From Pseudomicrostroma phylloplanum (Eukaryota; Basidiomycota; Exobasidiomycetes; Microstromatales): DNA of 64,000 bases. The notes below the pieces were generated by a model. The model searched no databases. It worked only from the letters and a program-made list of their open reading frames with translations, and was not told the origin of the DNA. Position 1 is the stretch's first letter, and each line of letters begins with the position of its first letter. Location: contig BCHS01000015.1 in NCBI GenBank assembly GCA_039545275.1, positions 414,142-478,141 of the forward strand. Direction: 5' to 3'. This document shows, one piece after another, positions 54,846-64,000 of the stretch. A program made the translations under genes and the position numbers.

Positions 54846-57672
54846 ATGGCGCTTTGCCCTTCAACATCACTCAAGCCTCGCTGGTTCAAGCCGCCGACGC
54901 AAAACATCAGGCCATCCATTCCCTATGTACGCTGCCGTGGCGCTCCTCTCTCAGATGAGGCACTACTGCAAGAGCTCGATCGTCTTTCTGGCAACATAGC
55001 ACAGCGAATGGCGCAGTGTTATATCACCACTGTGGCCGCCGATGTCGATGAAGATCCTCGCGAGATCGAGGCGATTTACGGTCTCTTTTACATAGTAGCT
55101 CCACGGACGCTCTTGATGGCACGGCCGCCCGAATTACATCAAGTGCTAGAAGACTTTGGAGGTCATCGTTCTCGATCGAACCGGGAGACTGGCCCTCCTC
55201 AATCCACTGCCGGCCGTCATCTCAGCGGCACCGTCGCTCGTCACGCGGCCGTCGCCAGAGCTGGCCCCATCGACAGCGCCCCACTTTTGCCCCCCGAAGC
55301 TCTTCTCCCCGAAGCAGAGGCTATACCTGAAGGTGCACCTGACCATCCCAGCGGTCTTCCTGCAAAGACGCTGCGCGTGAGGCTGAGGCAGGCTCCGTCC
55401 GGTCTTGTGACCGTGGTGATAGAGTGAGTCGACAGGTCGATGTGTAGACCAACGCCTCAGCGAACCCAGCTGAGCATCTCAGCTTCATGTCAATCCTTTC
55501 TCCTCCCCTATACGTGTACTTGATAGCTATAACCAACAAGTTGCGGGCCAGAACACCAGCATGGAGATTCTAGACGTTGCAGATTTGCCTCTGCACTGGC
55601 TCCCGACGTGGGAGGAACTTCAAGCGGCATCCAATCTAGAGATCGTCTGGAACGCTACGACCCTCGAGTACGACGAGACATCTGCCCATCTGTGTGCTCG
55701 ATTCTTGGTGGCCTGCTTCCTCGGTCCTTTGCATGTTGCCACGAGCACTGGTGAGGCTACTCACGAGAATTTAAGGCTCGTCAGAAACGTGACAATGGCA
55801 CTCCGAGATGCAACAAAGAGTCCCACGCGAGTCATGTCAAGAGGAGTGTTCATCATCTATAGCAGGGGACATGCTGGGCGGCTATGGAGTCTGAAATCGG
55901 GCATCACGCACCCACAGTGGATACTCCGAAACGTGCAGTATATCAGCGAAGAGCGTATGCGTTCCGATGCCGCGGTACTCTTCCAGATGCTCACGGATCC
56001 CTACTGGGCCGATCGGTCGGAGATTGTCATCTGGAGAGTTTGGATGGAGACGATCCACTTCGCCACCTTTCTGGAGGACTGGATCGAAGGCCGAGGCCGT
56101 CAGAACGTAGGCTCAGTCATCCGAGCAATCCGGAGACGATGTGCCGTCAAGCACTGCTGCATGCCGGGAGGCTCCTGCTACCGGGAAGCCATTGGCCAAA
56201 TCTGTCCCTTCAATTACGGGGCGAACATTTACGCCCTCCTCGAGCAGTGTGGCCTTGAGCTCGGCCGTTTCGGCCTACGGTACCCTCATCTCAAGCCCGA
56301 AGCAAAGTCCTGCGCTGAGATGGCCATCGGCACTAATTGCATCGATCATTATATCGGTTCGCTCGTCAGGCACGCCTCTCGACCATCGAGGGAGATCTAT
56401 TCCCCGGAGAATCTCGACGACCGCTTTCTGCCGCCGCATCAGCAGCTGCTGCAGAGTCAACTCCCTTTGGTCGATATTGTTGTGTCTACGGATGGTACTC
56501 TCGAGATCGCCGCGGTCAGAGCAATCTTCTTAACCTGCGACGAGACGGCGACACGATGCGCCCACGCTCTGCAGGTCATACCCCGTTGGATGACGATGCT
56601 GGCTCTGCCCCAACGACTGGGGATCTTGAGTGGGCGAGTCGAGCGCCTTTTCGACCGGCGGGCCATCTTGCGCAGCGCCGGCATCAGCTGTGACCGGATT
56701 TGGAGCTTCGAAATCACCGACCGGGAGGAGGTCGCCGCTCATAGCCTCACCAACGTTCGTCTCACGGACTTGGCAAAAAATCTAGCGCGAGGCAATAGTT
56801 TCTCTGCGCGGCAATCAGACTGTCTCGAGCTGGCCGCCGTCATCAATCTTGTCTATCGACCAGCCTTAGGCGACGCCGTGGCCGAGCACCTCCTGGCAGA
56901 AGTGGAAGTGGCCCTTGAAACGGCAGTCGCAGACCCAGCTGCCCATCGTGGCCCTGCGAACCCCTTCGATTTCGCCTTCTCTCATCGTCAGGCAATTAGA
57001 GAAGCCAGAAGGCATCAGGGCGACCTCTATGCCCACTTCCCGACGACCAGCCGGACCAATGTTCAGGAAGAGATCTCCGCCGAATGCCGCCGGCTACTCG
57101 AAAACTTTGGCCGGGAAAGAGAGGAAGAGGCCCCAGCAGGCGCCAATTTGGCTGCAGTCGATCTTGAGCGGGCACAAGCGCCGGAGCCCGAAGGCCTAGC
57201 CGCAGAGGAGTTTCATGAGCACGACGACGGCCAGCAAGAAGTGCATGAGAGGTTTGATGAGGTTGCAGACGCCCCGCTGCCCCACGATCGGGCGCTGATC
57301 GCACCGGACTGGGAAGTGACAGTCCGTAACCTTGCCAGCGCGGCGGATATCGCTCAAGAATTGGGCGTGGCACCCCTTCCACTGCGAGACGGCTGCCTTC
57401 TGCCGCGCTTGCCCTTCGTTCCTCCGGACTGGAGTGACGAAACGACGCTCTGGTATGCACATCAGGCAAACGACCTGAGTGACCACTGCGATGCTTTGAA
57501 GCAAGCGCCTCAACCGCCCCCACAAGACCCTCATTCGCGCACACCACCCGGCTTCTTCAACGATGCAGCCCGGCATGCACGCAGCGCAGGTACCTTGTAC
57601 CTCGCCTGGGTCCGCCTAGCTCTTCTGGGCCAGCTGGACACATGCCGATTGACAGGTCTCTCGATGCGGTGA
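54846..57672 (+). CDS. Unrecognised 896-residue protein of the accessory island
   Basis: Two exons, 54846-55423 and 55560-57672, joined by a 136-base intron with a GTGAGT donor, a CTATAAC-like branch site and a CCAG acceptor; the phase is exact. I recognise no domain. Exon 1 encodes a helical segment ('LLQELDRLSGNIAQRMAQCY') and a Pro/Ala-rich stretch. Exon 2 is folded-looking: many Trp/Leu blocks, a Cys/His cluster ('RRRCAVKHCCMPGGSCYREAIGQICPFNYG' region, about residue 380), then charged helices and an acidic stretch. No signal peptide, membrane segment or known catalytic motif. Upstream, a frame from ATG 54719 also looks coding up to 54925 and would join only by a frameshift or a 28-base intron, so the true N-terminus is uncertain. 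It could be a lineage-specific or mobile-element gene. Confidence 0.5.
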
Positions 57673-57750
57673 GCCGATGCACTTGCGCTACCCGAGATCC
57701 GCTTCGAGTGACGAAAGTTGCCCATCTCGTTCATGGGTTTCCCATCAACC

Positions 57751-58261
57751 ATGGCTTCTCAGTACAGTGGCCGACGTCCCTGGGGCAATGCTCCTATAGC
57801 CGATGGAACGTATCGGTCGAATCCTGGTTTGGCAACTGCTGGCTCAAGACGCATCGCCCAGCTTCCCTAACGGCGACACTGAGCCGTCGAACGTAGCCGT
57901 CGTTTCAATTCGCCGCTCTGATGAAGGTCCAGCACCATAGGCCAACAACGGAGAGACCCAGTCGGACGACTCAAATGCGAGGACTTTGAGTATCCATGTT
58001 TCCATTGCCGGCAGGAAGGTCTACCTTGCGCGAAGTTGAAGGGTCGTTCGGCAAAGTGTGCTGGTTGCGTCACAAGGGGGCTCCGTTGCAACGCCCAGAT
58101 GCGTGGTGAGTCCGCTTCGTTCTCTTGAAGAGGGAGAGGCGTCGCTGATCGACAACCCCTCCTTGCCGCGCCCAGTGCCTCAATACCTCGACGAGACCCT
58201 CCAGCTCTTGTATGAAAGGATGGACCGCCGAGAGCGAGCTACAGGCGTGTACCATAGGTAG
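57751..58261 (+). CDS. 105-residue protein with a stand-alone Zn2Cys6-like cysteine cluster
   Basis: Proposed exons 57751-57809, 57933-58105, 58176-58261. ATG context ATCAACCATGG. The second donor is GTGAGT with a 70-base intron; the first uses a weaker GTATCG. Exon 2 holds six cysteines with spacing Cys-x2-Cys-x6-Cys-x9-Cys-x2-Cys-x6-Cys, exactly a fungal binuclear-cluster spacing, with Lys/Arg between the third and fourth. Exon 3 gives a predicted helix ('PQYLDETLQLLYERMDRRE') suited to dimerisation. There is no activation or middle domain, so if expressed this would be a bare DNA-binding or metal-binding module. It starts 79 bases after the stop of the 896-residue protein. The first intron is the weakest part of the model; without it the cysteine exon is still open. 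Confidence 0.4.
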
Positions 58262-59392
58262 TTTAAAGCCCAACTGGCAGTATCGAGACATATCGAGATG
58301 CGGAGCGTTTAGTCCCGCTGGGCCATTCTGGGGGATTGAAATCCAGTCGTCACTGATAACGCATCGTATCCGTGATATAAATAAATAAACTGGTGTTGAT
58401 CGATGAAGGAGAAAGTGGCCGCCTTTTCATTCAGGCTGAAAGAATGAGCATTCCTGTCTCGGTGTCGCTGCTTTAGTAGGCTAGAGGGAACCTAGAATGG
58501 GGACGTCGTCTTATGCTGGGCCAATTCAATGCTTTGCAGCGTTCGTCTGAAGCGTCTAGTGAATTTTTGCGATCTTTACCTCCCATGTCCGGAGCTATCG
58601 AGTGAGAACCTGTGCAGTATCGTCTCGGGCTAAACCCCTCAAATCGCCGATAGCTACAAGTCAGCCGTTCCGTACAGCCCCGCTACCCTTTGCATCGTTT
58701 TTGGGCTTGGCACCCCAATCTCCAAGGGCTCGAGTGAGCAGCGGTAGCAGGCATCGGCGGCGATCGCGGTGCGCAACCTTGTAGCCCAATCAGATAACCG
58801 GCGAACCCTTCCGGCCACGTGGAGATCAAAAATATCCTCTTCTTTGGCGGACGCACGCCCTGGCCCGCCGCCTGACGCGCCCGAAACCTGCAGCGCATCC
58901 TTCTAAATGGCCCGCATCCCGTTGCATCCTCTCCCATCGCTAGACTCCGAGCTGCCAAGCCAACAGGGGCATCTGCAGGGTCATGGTGCTATAGACACCG
59001 CGAAAGTGCCCAACTGTGCGACCTTTGCCCGCACTAGCAGCTGTCGAAGTCACCGCAAGAAGATGTGACAGGCACGGCGTCAGCTTCGGCTGCACTGTGC
59101 CACATCTTCTTCGTTTCCATACCCCTTTTGCTCAACGACTCTTGCCCGCTCACCTCGAAGGTTGCTCGTCAAGGCAGGAGCCGGGCAGATAGCAAATGAT
59201 GGCACAGACTGCCGACCAGCCGGTGATCAGGTAGCCGGGCGAGAGAGTGCATCATGTAGGAAGCAACTGGAAGCGAAGGCGTTCAAAGTATATGAAGAGG
59301 CCAAATAGGGAGATCGATCTCCCCCTTCCTACAGCCAGAACGTCTCGTCTTGAAGGTCATACTCCATCCTCGTCCTCTCCCTCCTCAGCACC
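58262..59392. promoter_or_regulatory. Island right edge and MFS promoter region
   Basis: 1.1 kb without a convincing gene. It includes an AT-rich ATAAATAAATAAA tract near 58377 and a 5' leader before the MFS ATG. Small open frames are featureless. Confidence 0.45.
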
Positions 59393-61273
59393 ATGTCGGC
59401 TGCTGTCCCAGTCCTGCCCTCTGAGCAGCCTCCGGAGTCCATCCGCTCCTCCAACATCAGCAAAGATGACGAAGAGAAGGATTGCTATGAGGAAAGTAAT
59501 GTGAGCCCCGCCGCTTTCGTCGCGGCTAATGCTGGCAGGGGGAACAATGGTGCTTTCGTTGAGCACGACGACGATGCTCCCACGAATGGCTTGGCCGCTG
59601 TCTCTTGGAAGTGGAAGCTGGCCGCGTTGCTCTGCGTCATCTTCCTATCAAGTGAGTAGTCCTGGGAAGAGATACTCTCCCTACACGATCCTTTTCTGAC
59701 AGCATTACATACCTTTCGGCTTCTCAGTGGGATCAAATTTCTGCGGCGCATCGTTATCCCCTCTCAAGTCAACCTTACGGGCCGAAATACCAGGCTTGAC
59801 AAACGCTCGCTACGGTGCGATTTCGTCATCGGCTAGTCTCATCAATGCCGTGCTGCCAATTCTTTCTGGCATCATCATCGACTACTACGGTCCTACCTAT
59901 GCTTCTGTCGTCTGCTCCATCTTCATCCTGGTCGGATCTATTGTTGTGGGCATTGGTGGACAGAGGGCTTCTTTCGGCACGTGAGTAGGGTTCTCATTGG
60001 TCAAGACGACATCTGAGCTCCCGCGCTGATGCTTGCTGTCGGGCCCACTTGGCACAGTCTGCTCGCGGGCCAGATCATCATGGGCTTCGGATCTACTTCC
60101 ATCGAAACCGCACAGTCCAAGCTCTACACCCACTGGTTCCGAGGCACCAAGGATGGCAATGCGTCCATGGCCCTCATGGGCTTCGTCTTTGGTCTGGATA
60201 TTGCAATGGGTCGAGTCTTCAATCTCATGGGAGGACAGACTGCGGTTCCCATAGGTGAAAGCACTGGTCGCTGGTACTTTGCCTTCTGGCTCGGAGCGAT
60301 CATGTGTGGTATCACCTTGATCATCAACTTAGTCTACTTGAGCATTGAGAAGGCCATTCCGGCCACAGCTCACGTCCCGACCGGACGAGAGATTGCTCGT
60401 GCTCGCGAAGCTCGAGGCCTGAATCGTGATGGCTCAGAAAGGAGTACCTCTGGCAACAGCAACGCTGGCGTAGTGTCCTTCGTCCGCACTCGCCTCGTCT
60501 ACCTCTCCGAGAGCTTGTGGACTATCCCTGCTGGCTTCTGGCTCGTGGCTCTCTCCCAGCTACTGCAAGCCGGCGCCATCCTCGGCTACACTTCCAACTC
60601 GGCGGACGCAATTGAGAAGACTCGTCATACCACACGTCTGACAGCAGGCTATACTTCGAGCCTTAGCCAGATTATGCCCATCGTATTGACGCCTTTAGTC
60701 GGACTAGGCTTCGACCGCTTTGGAAGGAGGATGCACGTCGTCTCCGCCACCGCTGCTCTTTGGGTGGTCGTTCTGGCGCTCCTGGCTTACTCCTCGGTCC
60801 ATCCTCTGGTACCTGTCCTGCTAGGTTCCTTCGCTCTGTCTGCCAACGCAATTCCCTTCATTGCCGCCATCCCCCTCCTGAATCCCCACCAAGCCTCAAT
60901 TGGGACCGCGTTTGGAATCTGGAAGGCGTTCAATAGCGCAGGATCCACCATCATCGACATCAGCGTCGGTGCCATTCAGGATAGAACCCCTGATGGAGGC
61001 TACTCGCGAGTCTTCGCTTTTCTCATCGCTCTTAAGGCTGTAGACGTCCTCTTTGGATGCTTTTACCACTACATCGACCGTCGCTACCTGTCCTCTATCC
61101 TCTTCCTCTCGGAACGAAAGAGGATTGAGCGAGAGAAGCAACAAGGGGAAGGCCATGAGAAGCAAGGGCTCCTGGCCGCCAAAAAGTCTTGGACCATTGC
61201 TGGTATGACCGTCGGCTGCGCACTCATCTCGACTGCCTACGTGCTCTACATCCTCTACTCCTATCAGGCTTAA
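59393..61273 (+). CDS. Major facilitator superfamily transporter (MFSD1-like layout)
   Basis: Three exons, 59393-59651, 59728-59980, 60058-61273; 575 residues; both donors GTGAGT. After an acidic cytosolic N-terminus of about 75 residues come about twelve hydrophobic segments: 'LAALLCVIFLSS' broken by intron 1, 'SASLINAVLPILSGIIIDYYGP' (loop 2-3), 'YASVVCSIFILVGSIVVGIG', 'GFGSTSIETAQSKLYTHWF', a charged central loop, and the second-half loop 'LGFDRFGRRMHVVS'. The GIIIDYYG and FDRFGRR loops are the conserved MFS motif-A positions. The pattern resembles the MFSD1/fungal vacuolar-type family, but substrate and membrane cannot be told. The end is a membrane segment with a short tail. It is convergent with the hydroxylase gene. 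Confidence 0.88.
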
Positions 61274-61475
61274 AGTTCTCCCAGAACAAGATTCTGACCG
61301 TTGCTTATCGCTGGCGTTCCTTCGCCGTTGTTTCAGCCAAGAGTTACGATGTCACCCCATTTTGTCTCATCTCTCGTTGGCATTGCAACCTAGAAGGTTA
61401 CGCTCGGATTGCATGTTATCACCAAGATGTCACGGCTGCAACAAAACGACTGTACGCACTCTGTACGCACTTCTC

Positions 61476-62837
61476 CTACAAGAGCTCGAGCTTCTGATTC
61501 CAGTCTACATTCTTCTCTATACCCTCAATCCTCTCACCCATGGAACCAAAGAGAAAATCCCATAATCGGGTCTGTTTTCCGTAGTTGGTGGCACGCTTCC
61601 ATCCTTTGCGGTGGTGCAAGTCGTGGTCCTCAATGACAAGTGAGCAACCAATCCAGCCAAGATAGGGAGCCGTGGTAGGGTTCGTAAAGTGCGCTCGCAA
61701 GCCTGAATGACCCGCCGCCTCGATGTACAGCGTGTAGGTGGTCGACACCCACCAGGTCGGGAAATCGATGGGCCACACCAAATACGCAGCGAGAGGGATC
61801 AGAAGCATGTCAAAGATCTCTTGCTCGTGGTCCGCGAAGCTTCCAAGGGCCGCTATAGGATGCTTTATTAAGTCAAATGGAAGAGTGATTGGCACAAATG
61901 TGAGTCGTATGCGTGCTGTCGCTGAAAATTTGGCTCCTCTCACCTTTGTCGTATGATGCTTGCGATGAAACTGCCACAAGAAAGGCACCTCGTGCATGAG
62001 ACGATGATACCTGCAACGTCAAGGTGGGTCTCCGGTCAATTAGTCTGGTTGCCTCACTTTGCTGAGGAAGAGAACATCTCCGTCCGGTGCGTGCCCGACT
62101 CACCAGTAGAACCAGAAGTCGATCGCGCACGCGTATACAAAGGCGTTCAAGGGCAACAGTAACGCCCACTTCCAATTGAGCATTGTGGATTGCCCTTCCG
62201 CCGTCGGCGGGTAGAGCATGGAGAAGGCAAACGTCAATCTCAAGACGATGACTGCAAAAAGGCCGAGGGNGACATTGGCCACTTCGATGTCGGGGATGCC
62301 ATCGCGAGGTTTGTGCCCGTCAAAGAAGCCATAGGCATGCGTCATGCGCTGAAGATGACCGAAGAGGTCTGAGCCGTACCAGAGGAAGTATATGAGGTAG
62401 AACCCAGCGGCAAGCCAATTGGGCAGGCATTTACCCGTGCCCATGCTGAAGAGCCAATTGGCCAGCAGAGGTGCGATCGCTCGAGGAAAGACCCAGCGAT
62501 GCTGCGACAGAACTGAGTAGACGGGCACGGGGTCCGAGTGCTCGTAGACTGGTGGAGACTCAGCCTTCGCACCAGATGTGTGTCCTGCTGTTGCGGTCGG
62601 CCCGTCTCCTGAGCCTGCTGTGCCTGAGGCCTTTGCGCCATCGTCTTTGACCGCCGGCCCGTAAGCGGTATTGCTTACGGCTTGCGCATGCATGTCCACC
62701 AGGGTGCGTTGAAAGAAGTTCCATTCTGAGCGGGGTCGATGGTGCCAGGTTGAAGCCATCCGCGATTGGGGCTTCTCTCTAATGGGTGTTGCTTCCATAA
62801 CAGGCGGTACGCTGGCTGTACTGGTGGCGTCTGTCAT
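61476..62837 (-). CDS. Fatty-acid-hydroxylase-superfamily membrane enzyme
   Basis: Three exons from the right: 62837-62104, 62010-61944, 61862-61476; 395 residues. Three histidine boxes of the di-iron hydroxylase/desaturase superfamily are present: HRLMH (247-251) and HRKHH (260-264) in the tiny exon 2, and HDLHH near residue 360, followed by a conserved 'WDFLFGSM' end. Hydrophobic segments precede the first box. The family includes sterol C4-methyl oxidase, sterol C5-desaturase and Sur2 sphingolipid hydroxylase; 'HTTKHPIAALGSFADHEQE' is of this general type but does not fix the substrate. The acceptor at 61863 was chosen because it restores that block. One undetermined base (n, 62270) gives an X in exon 1. 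The last intron donor is GTGAGA. Confidence 0.87.
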
Positions 62838-63630
62838 GTTGATGAGTGAAGAGGAGCAACGAAGAATGGGAGGGAAGAGAAGGAGGTAGGCATCCGACAC
62901 TCTACGATGCCTTCAATGAAGCCGCCTGCACCATGCACTTTCATCTTTCTCCAGATGAGCGAGATAGACGAGCGAGATACAGCCGCAAACGGAGATTTTC
63001 TGCCGCACGGACCCCCACACACGCGATTTCGTCGCTTAAACAGCGTTTCACACGCCACGCACAGCACCGCGCACCGGATGCCGGCCCCACCCGCTCAGAC
63101 AAGACTCGCCCTCTCAGAGACCTGTGGGGCCCGGCGTGCCAAGAGCGAAGAAGGGATTTGTATAGTCGGACAGGTCTCGGGACCGCTCGCAACGGCGTGT
63201 AGGAGTTCCGCTGGTAGGCAGTGCATAGATGGTTCTTCTCTCTCCCCTGCATCGGTGAGCGGACTGCCGGAGCAATTTAGAGGAGACTGCGACGGCTCAG
63301 AACGGCGTTGCAGCAGTGGTGGGTATTCACCTTCGATGCTTGAAAGAGCAAATTATCGCCCCGCCACATACGCTGTTACGATTCACGTACTGGTCGATCG
63401 CCGTTCTTGTTCTTGTCGCCCAGACGCCGATGTCCACAAATCGCTTGCTGTCGTGCTGTTTTTGCCGCCAAAGCCGGCTCATCGAAAGTCGTACTGAGTG
63501 GACATTGAGAGAAGGACGGAACACAGGACGCAGAGGGATTTGCTCGTATCATGAAAGCATCACAGCTACCATGGCAAGGTAGGGCGAGTCGTCGACCAAA
63601 AGAGTTAGGCGAGTCGAAGTCTTCGTGTGG
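62838..63630. other. Promoter side of hydroxylase gene; no clear gene
   Basis: About 790 bases. A 196-codon plus-strand frame (62907-63497) has no domain, no TATA box and a composition typical of chance frames. I do not call a gene here. Confidence 0.4.
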
Positions 63631-63855
63631 TTAAGCGAACGTTTCGCTGCTAGCAGTCCTCATACTGCTGACACCAAGAGGCCAATACATCAAAAGCGAA
63701 GCGATATACCATGGCGTTGAGGAAAGAATCAGCGCAGCTGTGCGCTGAGCGGAGTCGTATCGATTGGCGGAGAACAGACTATGGCGATCGTATATGCTGG
63801 GAGCGCGAGATGGTGAGGCGAGGCAGCGGAGCGCTCGGAGCCGAGGACCCGTCAT
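63631..63855 (-). CDS. Possible small membrane protein
   Basis: 74-codon frame with an Arg/Ser-rich N-terminus that could be a mitochondrial presequence and one hydrophobic segment ('TPWYIASLLMYWPLGV'). Its ATG abuts the 52-bp repeat array, whose copies carry CCAAT on this strand, but the nearest copy is only about 20 bases away. I recognise no family. It could be chance or the 5' part of a longer gene. Confidence 0.22.
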   Translation of the reverse strand: MTGPRLRALRCLASPSRAPSIYDRHSLFSANRYDSAQRTAALILSSTPWYIASLLMYWPLGVSSMRTASSETFA

Positions 63856-63869
63856 GTGAAAGGGTTGGG

Positions 63870-64000
63870 ACCGATTGGTTCCTCCGGTAGTGTCGGTGTC
63901 GTATTGAAAGGGCTGGGAAGGACCGATTGGTTCCTCCGGTAGTGTCGGTGTCGTATTGAAAGGGTTGGGAAGGACCGATTGGTTCCTCCGGTAGTGTCGG
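63870..64000. repeat. 52-bp tandem repeat, 2.5 copies, truncated by window end
   Basis: Copies begin at 63870, 63922 and 63974 with an exact 52-base period and one T/C difference between the first junctions (GGGTTGGG versus GGGCTGGG). Each starts ACCGATTGGTTCCTCC and holds an ATTGG/CCAAT element. The array continues beyond the window. Confidence 0.95.

Noticed and set aside
58106..58130. 25-base intron joining the zinc-cluster exon to the immediately following frame
   Set aside because: Too short to be spliced; a 70-base intron with the same donor and the acceptor at 58175 gives the same frame and a better model.
62907..63497. 196-codon plus-strand frame
   Set aside because: No domain, no signal peptide, no promoter element and low coding character; lies across the hydroxylase promoter.
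1..64000. CRISPR arrays, bacterial-type operons, tRNA and rRNA genes, LTR or DNA-transposon proteins
   Set aside because: I looked for repeat-spacer periodicity, tRNA T-loop motifs, reverse transcriptase and transposase signatures and saw none; the repeats present are simple tandem arrays.

Overview
The window is nuclear DNA of a filamentous or dimorphic basidiomycete fungus. Genes are GC-rich and packed on both strands. They are broken by short introns, mostly 50-140 bases, and 31 of the 38 introns I placed in confident genes start with GTGAGT. The proteins include fungal-only families: the ERMES subunit Mdm34, Slm1, Met1, Erj5 and a Zn2Cys6 transcription factor. The subphylum cannot be fixed from the sequence alone; Ustilaginomycotina or Pucciniomycotina would both fit. 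I see no rRNA, tRNA, CRISPR or intact transposon.

Layout. 0-8 kb: a small secreted protein, a divergent amidohydrolase-like protein, the ER J-protein Erj5, an alpha/beta hydrolase and a SAM methyltransferase. 8-18 kb: an FHA protein, a sulfide:quinone oxidoreductase fused to mitochondrial ribosomal protein mL58, the very-long-chain 3-ketoacyl-CoA reductase and an ING/PHD chromatin protein. 18-31 kb: Mdm34, a mitoferrin, a polyglutamine Zn2Cys6 regulator and a stomatin-like protein. 31-49 kb: Slm1, the siroheme enzyme Met1, a cystathionine beta-lyase fused to mevalonate kinase, a Cdc25/rhodanese-type protein, a GBD/FH3-type formin-like protein, deoxyribose-phosphate aldolase and nitronate monooxygenase. 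49-52.6 kb: Kre33/NAT10. 52.6-58.3 kb: an accessory island with a broken gene, a 15-bp minisatellite, an unrecognised 896-residue protein and a 105-residue protein with a stand-alone Zn2Cys6-like motif. 58.3-64 kb: an MFS transporter, a fatty-acid-hydroxylase-family enzyme and a 52-bp tandem repeat running off the end.

How the genes relate. Most are housekeeping genes with no operon logic, but several head-to-head pairs share promoters. The most meaningful is MET1 and the cystathionine beta-lyase gene, both sulfur-amino-acid functions, sharing about 360 bp. Lipid and membrane work is well represented (3-ketoacyl-CoA reductase, Mdm34, Slm1, stomatin-like, hydroxylase, mevalonate kinase), as are mitochondrial functions (SQR, mL58, mitoferrin, Mdm34).

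The most striking observations are the two in-frame fusions of unrelated enzymes or proteins and the 54.8-58.3 kb island. Exon models were drawn by hand from splice signals and protein-family similarity; none has been checked against RNA or a database.
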